In this document: one piece after another, positions 20,322-28,690 of the stretch | How the letters are laid out: every line of letters begins with the position of its first letter | Position numbering within the stretch: the stretch's first letter is position 1 | Assembly (NCBI RefSeq): GCF_009913235.1 | Contig: NZ_CP047897.1 | Span: forward strand, 744,001-808,000 | Reading direction: 5' to 3' | Length of the DNA: 64,000 nt | Origin: Nibribacter ruber | GTDB taxonomy: Bacteria; Bacteroidota; Bacteroidia; Cytophagales; Hymenobacteraceae | The notes under the pieces: model-generated | What the model saw: only the letters and a program-made list of their open reading frames with translations | Database searches by the model: none | Told to the model about the DNA's origin: nothing | Position numbers and translations under genes: made by a program

Positions 20322-20969
20322 TTAATTCAAATTAGGAAAGGACCATTTCAGCTTCACGGCCAACACTCGTATAGTGATGATGATGCTCACGGCCACCAGG
20401 ATGGGCAGGTCGCCGGACATGGGAGCTAGGCGCATAATGAGAAAAACCAGTCCGCCGGCCAGGCATGCAGTGGCGTAAATTTCTCTTCTGAAGATCAAGG
20501 GAATATCATTGCAGAGAATATCGCGCACCACCCCGCCAAACACCGCCGACACCACCCCCATGACCAGGGCTATGGTGGGCGGTACTCCCATTCTAAGGGC
20601 TTTTTCAATTCCCAACACGGTAAACATGGCAATGCCCACGCTGTCAAAGAGAAACATGGTCTTGCGGTACTTCTCCACCTTGCTCCTGAACAACAGCGTC
20701 ACCACCACAGATACAAACACTGTAATCAGCAACTTCTCATCCTGCACCCACACTGGCTTCACGTCCAGCAGCACATCGCGCAGGGTTCCTCCGCCTAAGG
20801 CTGTCACAAAGGCAATCACTGAAGCCCCAAACGGGTCCAGTTTTTTTGAAGCCGCCGTGAGCGTGCCACTGATGGCAAACACAAACGTCCCCAGAATGTC
20901 AATGGCCGGAATCAGCGCTGATACGGGAATTTCTGTGATGGGAATATCTGTGAGAGGAAGCTGAGGCAT
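20322..20969 (-). CDS. TRIC/UPF0126-family membrane channel protein
   Basis: A polytopic inner-membrane protein of about 215 residues with seven hydrophobic segments in two similar halves. The repeated glycine-rich signatures GGGTLRDVLLD and GGVVRDILCND define the trimeric intracellular cation channel (YadS/UPF0126) family. The frame opens to 21071. However, those first 34 codons run through palindrome copy 7, so I take MPQLPLTDIP at 20969 as the start. It probably passes monovalent cations; the cellular role in bacteria is poorly known. Confidence 0.9.
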   Translation of the reverse strand: MPQLPLTDIPITEIPVSALIPAIDILGTFVFAISGTLTAASKKLDPFGASVIAFVTALGGGTLRDVLLDVKPVWVQDEKLLITVFVSVVVTLLFRSKVEKYRKTMFLFDSVGIAMFTVLGIEKALRMGVPPTIALVMGVVSAVFGGVVRDILCNDIPLIFRREIYATACLAGGLVFLIMRLAPMSGDLPILVAVSIIITIRVLAVKLKWSFPNLN

Positions 20970-21038
20970 GGGTTTGATAATTTGACGGTAAGCTACGCAA
21001 AACGGTGTAAAAGGAAAGAAGCACCCCTGAACGAATGC

Positions 21039-21076
21039 CGTTTTTGGCCTGTTTTCCAGAAAAGAAGCCAAAAACG
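21039..21076. repeat. Dispersed 38-bp palindrome, copy 7
   Basis: Near-consensus copy: CGTTTTTGGCCTGTTTTC, CA, GAAAAGAAGCCAAAAACG. It lies between divergent genes, 80 bp before the icmF start. Confidence 0.92.
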
Positions 21077-21122
21077 ACTATAGAGAGTTAGGGCCCTTCC
21101 CTGCAATCTATTTGAAAATTCG

Positions 21123-21130
21123 TACTTTCG
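21123..21130 (+). promoter_or_regulatory. Possible -7 box for icmF
   Basis: TACTTTCG matches TAnnTTTG at seven of eight bases, 28 bp before the ATG. No clear -33 element. Confidence 0.35.
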
Positions 21131-21157
21131 CGATAACGTACACTAGCAACCTAACAA

Positions 21158-24100
21158 ATGTCAGTTTCTGCTGTTCAGCCGTATAAACCGGTCAACCATA
21201 TTAGAATTGTCACCGCTGCGGCACTTTTTGACGGCCATGACGCCGCCATCAACATCATGCGCCGCATTATTCAGTCCTCGGGCGCCGAGGTGATTCACCT
21301 GGGTCACAACCGCTCCGTGCAGGAGATTGTGGACTGCGCCATTCAGGAAGACGCCCAAGCCATTGCCATCACCAGTTACCAAGGTGGTCACCTGGAGTAC
21401 TTCAAATACATGTATGACCTGCTCAACGAGCGCGGAAGCGGCCATGTGCGCATCTTTGGCGGCGGTGGCGGGGTGATTCTGCCCACTGAGATTGAAGAAC
21501 TGCACGGCTACGGCATTGCCCGCATTTACTCACCAGACGATGGACGCGCGATGGGCTTGCAGGGCATGATTAATGACATGCTTGAGAAATGCGACTTCCC
21601 GACGGGTCAAAATCTAAACGGCGAAGTAAAGCACCTAAAAGACAAAGACGCTAAATCCATTGCCCGTTTAATTTCTGCCGCCGAGAACTTCCCTGAGGAG
21701 TTTGCCAAGGTAAAAGAGCAGTTGTTGGCGGGTGTTGAACAACAGAAAGCCAATAAAGAACTAGCTACGCCTGTGCTGGGTATTACTGGAACTGGTGGAG
21801 CTGGTAAGTCCTCATTGGTTGATGAGTTGGTGCGCCGTTTCCTAGCCGACTTCCCAGATAAAAACATTGCCATCATCTCAGTAGACCCATCTAAGCGCAA
21901 AACTGGTGGTGCTTTATTAGGTGATAGAATACGCATGAACGCCATCAGCAACAGCCGCGTCTACATGCGTTCTTTGGCTACGCGCCAAAGCAATTTGGCT
22001 TTAAGTAAGTACGTGCAGGATGCCGTAGACGTGGTAAAAGCCGCTCAGTTTGATTTGATTATCTTGGAAACCTCGGGCATTGGCCAGTCAGATACCGAGA
22101 TTATTGAGCATTCCAACGCCAGCTTGTACGTGATGACCCCAGAATACGGAGCCGCCACGCAGCTGGAGAAGATTGACATGCTGGACTTCGCAGACATCAT
22201 TGCGCTTAACAAGTTTGACAAGCGAGGGGCTTTGGACGCCATCCGGGACGTGAAGAAACAATACAAGCGCAACCACCAGCTTTGGGATGTGAACGATGAC
22301 GACATTCCGGTGTTCGGGACCATCGCTTCGCAATTCAACGACCCAGGCATGAACCGTCTGTACAAAGCGGTGATTGCTAAAATTACGGAGAAAACCGGGG
22401 TGGCCTTTGCCTCTAATCTGCAAGCCACTGGGGAGATGTCAGAGAAAGTCTACATCATCCCTCCTGCCCGCACGCGCTACCTTTCTGAGATTTCTGAGAA
22501 CAACCGCGCCTATGACAAGTGGGTGCAGGAACAAGCCAGCGTAGCGCAGAAACTTTACGGCATTCGTCAGTCCATTGAGGCTATTCAAGCTATTGAGGTA
22601 GAAGATAAAGACCGCCTGATTAAGGGCTTAGAGTATGCCTTTGAAGAAACTGCTTTAAGACTGGACGGCCAGAATAAGAAGCTGTTAGAGCAGTGGCCAG
22701 AGAAACGCCAGAGCTATAAAAACGAGTTCTACGAGTTCAAGGTGCGCGACAAAGTCCTGAAGGTAAAGACGCACACGACCAGCCTTTCCCAATTAGAGAT
22801 TCCTAAAGTGGCCACGCCGCGCTATGAGGCTTGGGGCGATTTGCTGAAATGGAATCTGCAGGAGAACGTACCGGGTGAATTCCCTTACACCGCGGGCGTG
22901 TTCCCTTTCAAGCGTGAAGGCGAAGACCCAACCCGAATGTTTGCCGGCGAAGGTGGACCTGAACGCACCAACCGTCGTTTCCACTACGTGAGTAAAGGTT
23001 TGCCAGCCAAGCGTTTATCTACCGCCTTTGACTCCGTTACTTTATATGGCGAGGACCCAGATCTGCGCCCGGATATTTACGGTAAGATTGGTAACTCAGG
23101 GGTAAGTATTGCCTGTCTGGATGATGCCAAGAAACTGTATTCGGGCTTCAACCTGGCTGACCCGATGACCTCGGTGTCCATGACCATCAATGGTCCGGCC
23201 GCTATGCTGACGGGCTTCTTCATGAACGCCGCCATTGATCAGCAGTGCGAACTCTACATTAAAGAGAACGGATTGGAATCTGAGGTGAATAGCCGAATTG
23301 AGGCTATTTTCCAGAAAACAGGCCAAAAACGCCCTACCTACCAAGGCGGGTTACCAGACGGCAACGATGGCTTAGGCTTAATGCTCTTAGGGGTAACCGG
23401 TGACCAGGTATTGCCAGCCGAAGTATATAATCAAATCAAGGAGCGCACCTTGACTTCAGTACGAGGAACGGTGCAGGCTGATATCTTGAAAGAAGACCAG
23501 GCGCAGAACACCTGTATCTTCTCCACTGAGTTCGCCTTGCGTTTGATGGGCGACGTTCAGCAGTACTTCATTGACCACAACGTTCGCAACTTCTACTCGG
23601 TGTCTATCTCTGGCTACCACATCGCTGAGGCGGGCGCCAACCCTATCTCGCAGCTAGCCTTCACGCTGGCCAACGGCTTTACGTTTGTGGAGTACTACGT
23701 GAGCCGTGGCATGGACATCAACGCCTTTGCACCTAACCTGAGCTTCTTCTTCTCCAACGGCATTGACCCAGAGTATGCGGTGATTGGTCGCGTGGCCAGA
23801 AGAATATGGGCGAAGGCTATGAAACTAAAGTACGGCGCCAACGCCCGTTCGCAGATGTTGAAGTACCATATCCAGACTTCGGGACGTTCTTTGCATGCAC
23901 AGGAGATTGACTTCAATGACATCAGGACCACCTTGCAGGCGCTGTACGCGATTTACGACAACTGTAACTCGTTGCACACAAACGCTTATGATGAGGCCAT
24001 CACTACCCCAACTGAAGCATCAGTGCGTAGAGCCATGGCCATTCAGTTGATCATTAACCGTGAGTTGGGTCTGGCTAAAAACGAGAACCCATTGCAAGGC

Positions 24101-24562
24101 TCCTTCATCATTGAAGAACTAACGGATCTGGTAGAAGAGGCAGTATTGCTGGAGTTTGACCGCATCACCGAGCGCGGTGGCGTGTTGGGTGCTATGGAAA
24201 CTATGTACCAGCGCGGCAAGATTCAGGAAGAAAGCTTGTACTATGAGACGCTCAAGCACACCGGTGAGTACCCAATCATTGGCGTGAACACCTTCCTGAG
24301 CAGCACTGGTTCTCCTACGGTTATTCCTTCTGAAGTCATCAGAGCCACCGAGGAAGAAAAGCAGTACCAGATTTCTATGCTGCAGGAGTTGCACGCCCGC
24401 CACGCCGACAAAGCCCCGGCCTTGTTGAAAGCTTTGCAGGAAGTAGCAGTACAGAATGGCAACATCTTTGAAGCCTTGATGGAAGTGTCCAAACACTGTT
24501 CACTGGGCCAAATCACCAATGCGTTGTTTGAGGTGGGTGGTCAGTACAGACGCAATATGTAA
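21158..24562 (+). CDS. icmF: Fused isobutyryl/methylmalonyl-CoA mutase IcmF
   Basis: A 1134-residue fusion of three parts. Residues 14-140 are a B12-binding domain with DGHD (H27 is the cobalt ligand). Residues 205-420 are a MeaB-type G-protein chaperone with P-loop GTGGAGKS at 211-218. The C-terminal half is the mutase barrel ([16 protein letters not shown]). Active-site motifs VFPFK (F582) and DQAQNTCIF (Q783) match IcmF rather than the Tyr and Arg of methylmalonyl-CoA mutase, so isobutyryl/n-butyryl-CoA is the likelier substrate. Residues 713-725 are encoded by a copy of the dispersed 38-bp palindrome (23294-23331). It stands alone with its own terminator. Confidence 0.95.
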   Translation: MSVSAVQPYKPVNHIRIVTAAALFDGHDAAINIMRRIIQSSGAEVIHLGHNRSVQEIVDCAIQEDAQAIAITSYQGGHLEYFKYMYDLLNERGSGHVRIFGGGGGVILPTEIEELHGYGIARIYSPDDGRAMGLQGMINDMLEKCDFPTGQNLNGEVKHLKDKDAKSIARLISAAENFPEEFAKVKEQLLAGVEQQKANKELATPVLGITGTGGAGKSSLVDELVRRFLADFPDKNIAIISVDPSKRKTGGALLGDRIRMNAISNSRVYMRSLATRQSNLALSKYVQDAVDVVKAAQFDLIILETSGIGQSDTEIIEHSNASLYVMTPEYGAATQLEKIDMLDFADIIALNKFDKRGALDAIRDVKKQYKRNHQLWDVNDDDIPVFGTIASQFNDPGMNRLYKAVIAKITEKTGVAFASNLQATGEMSEKVYIIPPARTRYLSEISENNRAYDKWVQEQASVAQKLYGIRQSIEAIQAIEVEDKDRLIKGLEYAFEETALRLDGQNKKLLEQWPEKRQSYKNEFYEFKVRDKVLKVKTHTTSLSQLEIPKVATPRYEAWGDLLKWNLQENVPGEFPYTAGVFPFKREGEDPTRMFAGEGGPERTNRRFHYVSKGLPAKRLSTAFDSVTLYGEDPDLRPDIYGKIGNSGVSIACLDDAKKLYSGFNLADPMTSVSMTINGPAAMLTGFFMNAAIDQQCELYIKENGLESEVNSRIEAIFQKTGQKRPTYQGGLPDGNDGLGLMLLGVTGDQVLPAEVYNQIKERTLTSVRGTVQADILKEDQAQNTCIFSTEFALRLMGDVQQYFIDHNVRNFYSVSISGYHIAEAGANPISQLAFTLANGFTFVEYYVSRGMDINAFAPNLSFFFSNGIDPEYAVIGRVARRIWAKAMKLKYGANARSQMLKYHIQTSGRSLHAQEIDFNDIRTTLQALYAIYDNCNSLHTNAYDEAITTPTEASVRRAMAIQLIINRELGLAKNENPLQGSFIIEELTDLVEEAVLLEFDRITERGGVLGAMETMYQRGKIQEESLYYETLKHTGEYPIIGVNTFLSSTGSPTVIPSEVIRATEEEKQYQISMLQELHARHADKAPALLKALQEVAVQNGNIFEALMEVSKHCSLGQITNALFEVGGQYRRNM
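23294..23331 (+). repeat. Dispersed 38-bp palindrome, copy 8, inside icmF
   Basis: The segment GGCTATTTTCCAGAAAACA and the following GGCCAAAAACG match the intergenic repeat at nearly every base. The outer left arm (CGAATTGA) has drifted. Read in frame it gives [10 protein letters not shown] at residues 716-725. It is the only copy I find well inside a coding region. Confidence 0.85.
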
Positions 24563-24617
24563 CGTTTAATCGCGAGTCCTGGGTCTGGGAGTCGCGAGTC
24601 AAGTATTAGTTATAAAG

Positions 24618-24647
24618 GGAGCCGGTTTACGCTGGCTCCTTTTTTTT
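24618..24647 (+). terminator. Terminator of icmF
   Basis: Stem GGAGCC / GGCTCC followed by TTTTTTTT, about 55 bp after the stop. Confidence 0.85.
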
Positions 24648-24685
24648 GTGGTAGACTCATCAGGAGGCTTCCCAGAAAAGGTCAT

Positions 24686-24723
24686 CGTTTTTAGCTTGTT
24701 TTCTGGAAAATAAGCTAAAAACG
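24686..24723. repeat. Dispersed 38-bp palindrome, copy 9
   Basis: Arms CGTTTTTAGCTTGTTTTC and GAAAATAAGCTAAAAACG with TG centre. The usual G-C pair at arm position 8 is A-T on both sides, so pairing is preserved by a compensatory change. Confidence 0.92.
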
Positions 24724-24871
24724 AACTTTATCTCTCTGTTGGATTAATTGCTATTGTCTAGGGGTAACCTTATGGGTAACAGCTTCACAGAAAGGTAACT
24801 TGGCCGTAATACTGTAGTGAACTTGGTAGTATAATTTTACGTTAAACATATAACCATAAAATGATTCGGCC

Positions 24872-25003
24872 ATGAAAAGCATCTCTACCATTTCTTCCAT
24901 TTTAATACTTGGCGTATTAGGAGTATTGGCAACCTCGTGGCTGTCTACAGAAGACAATATCATTATTGACTTATCTGACGAGGACTATCACCTGTATTTA
25001 TAA
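24872..25003 (+). CDS. 43-residue membrane or secreted peptide
   Basis: A short frame, MKSISTISSI then a hydrophobic run LILGVLGVLATSW, then an acidic tail ending DYHLYL. The layout is a positively charged N-terminus, one hydrophobic helix and a Asp/Glu-rich end, so it is either a single-pass peptide or a secreted one. It is followed 19 bp later by a clear terminator, which supports a real transcript. I do not recognise the family. Similar tiny proteins are often missed by gene finders. Confidence 0.5.
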   Translation: MKSISTISSILILGVLGVLATSWLSTEDNIIIDLSDEDYHLYL

Positions 25004-25021
25004 TCCAGACCAGCCAAACAG

Positions 25022-25045
25022 AAAGCCCCGCCTATGCGGGGTTTT
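25022..25045 (+). terminator. Terminator of the 43-residue peptide gene
   Basis: Stem AAAGCCCCGC / GCGGGGTTTT with a CTAT-like loop, then TCTGTTT. It lies 19 bp after the stop. Confidence 0.8.
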
Positions 25046-25105
25046 CTGTTTGGCACCACCATATTTTACCAGAAACCGTACCTTTACCCGTACAAAAGAA
25101 TAACT

Positions 25106-25726
25106 ATGGAATTAAAAGACCTAAACCAGAAAATCAGTTACATCATTGGTCGTGACATGGCCGCCAACTTCACTAAGCAAGGCATTAGCATTGAGGCAGA
25201 TGCCTTGCTAATGGGCCTCAAAGAGGCTTTGAGCGGAAAGCCGTCCCAGTTGTCTCAAGAAGAAATCCAGTCCAGTATGATGCAGTTGCAAATGCAGATG
25301 CAAGAGAAGCAGCAGGCCTCTGCGGGCGCGTCTGGTGAGCAGAACAAGAAAGAGGGCGAAGCTTTCTTACAAGAAAACAAAGGCAAATCTGGCGTGACTT
25401 CCTTGCCAAGCGGCCTGCAGTATGAGGTGTTGGAAAGTGGTTCTGGCAAGACGCCGTCTAAGAGCTCCAACGTCACTACCCACTATCATGGCACCTTGAT
25501 TGACGGCACCGTGTTTGACTCTTCGTATGAGCGCGGTGAGCCTGCTACGATCCCGGTGAACGGCGTGATTGCCGGCTGGACCGAAGCTCTGCAACTCATG
25601 AAAGAAGGAGATAAGTGGAGACTTTACATCCCCGGCGACTTAGCGTACGGCACAAGAGGCGCAGGCGGAGACATAGGACCCAATGCCACGCTTATTTTTG
25701 ATGTGGAATTGTTAAAAGTGCACTAA
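25106..25726 (+). CDS. FKBP-type peptidyl-prolyl cis-trans isomerase
   Basis: A 206-residue FklB/FkpA-like isomerase that speeds proline isomerisation in folding proteins. Residues 1-100 are an N-terminal dimerisation helix region (KISYIIGRDMAANF, then a Gln/Met-rich coil). The FKBP domain follows: VTTHYHGTLIDGTVFDSSYERG, IPGDLAYG and NATLIFDVELL. The frame opens at 25034 inside the previous terminator, so MELKDLNQK at 25106 is chosen. No signal peptide is seen with this start, so it is probably cytosolic. A terminator follows at 25750. Confidence 0.93.
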   Translation: MELKDLNQKISYIIGRDMAANFTKQGISIEADALLMGLKEALSGKPSQLSQEEIQSSMMQLQMQMQEKQQASAGASGEQNKKEGEAFLQENKGKSGVTSLPSGLQYEVLESGSGKTPSKSSNVTTHYHGTLIDGTVFDSSYERGEPATIPVNGVIAGWTEALQLMKEGDKWRLYIPGDLAYGTRGAGGDIGPNATLIFDVELLKVH

Positions 25727-25749
25727 TCCGAAGCATACTTTTAAACAAA

Positions 25750-25779
25750 GAAAGGCCACCGCTTACCCGGTGGCCTTTC
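25750..25779. terminator. Terminator between convergent genes
   Basis: Stem GAAAGGCCACC / GGTGGCCTTTC around GCTTACCC-type loop, T-rich on the plus side and A-rich upstream. Confidence 0.85.
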
Positions 25780-25805
25780 TTGTTTCTATGGAATTTCGAT
25801 TTCCC

Positions 25806-26222
25806 TCACCTAAGCATGGTGTGCTCATGCACCAGCCAGTGCAGGGCCTCTGGCAGACTGGTGAAATAATTGATCTCTATGGGAAGGTTCTGGTGGCTGG
25901 CCCGCAGCAAAGAATAGTCTAGCACCAGGCCCAGGTAATTCTCCTCAGTCATGACAAACGCTACCTGGTGTTGTTTTAGCCTTTCTAGGGCGCCGGCAAA
26001 TACGTGGGCATTCAACCATTCTTCTGCATCTGGAGCTAAAAAGCCTCGGTGCGTGGAGTTGATGAGCCACCGGGTCAATTGGTGATGTCGGATCACCTCC
26101 TGCAAGGCCAGGCACCCTTCCTGGAACTCGGGCAGGGTGACGTCTCGCTTCCAATGAAGAATGGCCACCAGATGAGAGGCATCCAGTGAGACCTGGTAAA
26201 AATCAGTCTCGAACTTCAACAT
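25806..26222 (-). CDS. STAS/SpoIIAA-like protein of unknown function
   Basis: A 138-residue soluble protein without a signal peptide. Alternating strands and helices (a hydrophobic strand LVAILHW, a helix with EFQEGCLALQEVI, strand RWLINSTH, then VAFVMT and a final IEINYF strand with helix ALHWLV) recall the SpoIIAA-like alpha/beta fold. The protein at 43735-44169 has the same length and order of elements, so the two may be distant paralogues. No catalytic motif is visible. Function is unknown. Confidence 0.6.
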   Translation of the reverse strand: MLKFETDFYQVSLDASHLVAILHWKRDVTLPEFQEGCLALQEVIRHHQLTRWLINSTHRGFLAPDAEEWLNAHVFAGALERLKQHQVAFVMTEENYLGLVLDYSLLRASHQNLPIEINYFTSLPEALHWLVHEHTMLR

Positions 26223-26609
26223 TCGGGTATATACTATGATCTATAGAATGCGCTTACTTTTATACTATTTCCTTTAGTCAACCCACTGTTCCATCCTATT
26301 CTAAGATACTGATTTATATATCTGTTCTACAAAATATTTTCACTAAAAAAATACTGGGTATTAAAATATCCCAATTAAGTAAAAGTTTAAAATACTAAAT
26401 TCATATAACAGAGAATTCATAGGTCCTTTAGGGAGAAACCGTGCTAAAAATAAATGCACCAATCTGGTTAATATTGAAGTGGGTCTGCTAATTTTGGCGC
26501 CTCATTCAGAATACCCGGTTTTGAGGTACCACTGCCAGAAGATAGAGTCTCTTTGGTTGATAGGTCAAGGTAGAAGGGATTGGATGAGCGATTCATTTGA
26601 TAGAACATT
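26223..26609. other. AT-rich divergent intergenic region upstream of kup
   Basis: A 387-bp gap, clearly AT-rich between about 26225 and 26460. TAATTTTG at 26489-26496 could be a -7 box for kup, giving a leader of about 105 bases. No dispersed palindrome and no gene are seen. Confidence 0.5.
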
Positions 26610-28559
26610 ATGAGTAGTACCAGTCATTCTGCCACGCGCATTACCGGCGGCAGTTTACTTATTGCATTGGGCATCATTTACGGTGACATCGGCACGTCCC
26701 CGTTGTATGTGATGAAAGCCATCATGGGGGAACGCGCCATCAGTGAAACCCTAGTCTACGGCGGTATTTCCTGCGTGGTCTGGACCCTGACCATACAGAC
26801 CACCTTAAAATACGTAGTGCTCATTTTGCGGGCAGACAACAACGGTGAAGGTGGCATCTTCTCTCTATATGCTCTAGTGAGGCGGCATGCCAAATGGCTG
26901 ACCGTGCCGGCCATTATTGGCGGCAGCGCCCTGTTGGCCGATGGGATCATCACCCCACCCATCTCCGTTTCCTCGGCGGTGGAGGGTTTGGAGCTCATTT
27001 ACCCGCACATTCCCACAATGCCCATCGTGATTGTGATCCTCACGTTGCTGTTTTTGTTGCAGAGCTTCGGGACGCAGATTGTGGGCAAGGCTTTTGGCCC
27101 GATCATGTTCATCTGGTTTACCATGCTGGGCGCTTTGGGAGTGGCTTCGGTGATGGAGCATCCAGAAATTCTGTCGGCTATTAACCCGTATTATGCCTAC
27201 CAGTTGCTATTTACCACCCCGGGTGGCTTCTGGATTCTTGGAGCGGTTTTTTTGTGTACCACCGGGGCGGAGGCCCTGTATTCAGACTTAGGCCACTGCG
27301 GCAAGGAGAACATCAGGATTAGCTGGACCTTTGTAAAGACCTGTCTGCTTCTCAATTATTTTGGGCAGGGCGCCTGGCTGATGCAACACACCGGAGAACT
27401 TCTTCCCTCCCTTCCCATTGCCAACCCTTTCTATGCCGTCATGCCGGAGTGGTTCCTTATCATAGGTATTGGGATTGCCACCATTGCCGCGGTGATTGCC
27501 AGTCAGGCCCTGATCACGGGTTCTTTCACCTTGATCAGTGAGGCCATCCGGTTGAATTTCTGGCCGAAGGTGCGGCTCATCTACCCTACTAATGTGAAGG
27601 GTCAGATTTACGTGCCCAGCATTAACCTGCTGCTCTGGATTGGTTGCGTGGTAGTGGTTTTAATCTTCAAGGAGTCCGCGAATATGGAGGCGGCGTATGG
27701 TATGGCCATCACCATCACCATGCTCATGACCACCACCCTGCTCAGCTATTACTTGTTCACCAAACGGGTGGCTAAGATTTGGGTGCTGGCGTTCCTGGTT
27801 CTGTATCTGGCCATTGAAGGTTCGTTCTTTGTGGCTAACCTGGTAAAGTTTAAAGATGGCGGCTGGTTCTCACTCACCATCGCCATTCTGGTCATCACGC
27901 TCATGTACATCTGGCGAAAAGCCTTTTACATTAAAAAGCGCCTTACAGAGTACGTGCCCATTAAAGACTATCTGGAGCAGCTCAGGAACCTACGGGACGA
28001 TACCTCTATTCCTAAATACACTACGCACCTGGTGTTCATGTCCAGCGCCGACCGCACCTCTGAGATTGAGTCCAAAATCATCTATTCCATCTTCCAGAAG
28101 CGGCCCAAGCGCGCAGACATCTACTGGTTCATTCACGTGAAGACCATGGACGAGCCTTATACCATGGAATACAAGGCTACCATGCTGGACGGAAAAGACG
28201 TGATCAGGATTGACTTCAGGCTAGGGTTTAGGGTGGAGCAACGCATTAACCTGTTTTTCCGGAAAGTGGTGGAAGACCTGGTAAAGAACGGCGAGGTAGA
28301 CATCACCAGCCGCTATAGCTCTCTCAACAAGCAGAACATGATCGGGGACTTTAGGTTTGTGGTGCTGGAGAAATTCCTGAGCTATGAGAACGACCTACCC
28401 TTCTGGGAAAACACCGTCATGCAGTCGTATTTCAACGTGAAGCAGTTCACCACCTCTGAGGGCAAATGGTTTGGCCTGGACACCAGCTCTGTGAAAGTGG
28501 AGAAGGTGCCGCTCATCATCAACCCTGCCCGCGAGGTAGATTTGCATCGCGTGAGTTAA
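26610..28559 (+). CDS. kup: Kup-family potassium uptake transporter
   Basis: A 649-residue inner-membrane K+/H+ symporter. The start of helix 1, ALGIIYGDIGTSPLYVMKAI, is the hallmark of KUP/HAK transporters. ADGIITPPISVSSAVEGLE and GAVFLCTTGAEALYSDLGHCG are further signatures. About 12 hydrophobic segments fill residues 10-430. A soluble C-terminal domain of about 200 residues follows. It stands alone and is followed directly by a dispersed palindrome and a very strong terminator. Confidence 0.96.
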   Translation: MSSTSHSATRITGGSLLIALGIIYGDIGTSPLYVMKAIMGERAISETLVYGGISCVVWTLTIQTTLKYVVLILRADNNGEGGIFSLYALVRRHAKWLTVPAIIGGSALLADGIITPPISVSSAVEGLELIYPHIPTMPIVIVILTLLFLLQSFGTQIVGKAFGPIMFIWFTMLGALGVASVMEHPEILSAINPYYAYQLLFTTPGGFWILGAVFLCTTGAEALYSDLGHCGKENIRISWTFVKTCLLLNYFGQGAWLMQHTGELLPSLPIANPFYAVMPEWFLIIGIGIATIAAVIASQALITGSFTLISEAIRLNFWPKVRLIYPTNVKGQIYVPSINLLLWIGCVVVVLIFKESANMEAAYGMAITITMLMTTTLLSYYLFTKRVAKIWVLAFLVLYLAIEGSFFVANLVKFKDGGWFSLTIAILVITLMYIWRKAFYIKKRLTEYVPIKDYLEQLRNLRDDTSIPKYTTHLVFMSSADRTSEIESKIIYSIFQKRPKRADIYWFIHVKTMDEPYTMEYKATMLDGKDVIRIDFRLGFRVEQRINLFFRKVVEDLVKNGEVDITSRYSSLNKQNMIGDFRFVVLEKFLSYENDLPFWENTVMQSYFNVKQFTTSEGKWFGLDTSSVKVEKVPLIINPAREVDLHRVS

Positions 28560-28564
28560 TACGT

Positions 28565-28602
28565 CGTTTTTGGCTTGTTTTCCAGAAAACAGGCCAAAAA
28601 CG
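28565..28602. repeat. Dispersed 38-bp palindrome, copy 10
   Basis: Almost perfect copy, pairing extended outward by GT/AC to 28563-28604, starting 5 bp after the kup stop codon and 7 bp before a terminator hairpin. Confidence 0.93.
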
Positions 28603-28608
28603 ACAAAA

Positions 28609-28648
28609 GAGAAAGGCCCCGGAAGAATTTCTTCCGGGGCCTTTCTCT
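28609..28648. terminator. Bidirectional terminator between kup and the M61 peptidase
   Basis: Long stem GAAAGGCCCCGGAAGAA with its exact inverse around a short T-rich loop, then TCTTTTT. It stands between convergent genes. Confidence 0.92.
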
Positions 28649-28690
28649 TTTTATAAGCTAGCCTAAACTAGCTACTTGCTGGTTGACAGC

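Noticed and set aside
20970-21071. N-terminal extension of the TRIC-like protein (MASFLENRPKT...)
   Set aside because: Those codons are the dispersed palindrome and its flank, and the family start is at MPQLPLTDIP.
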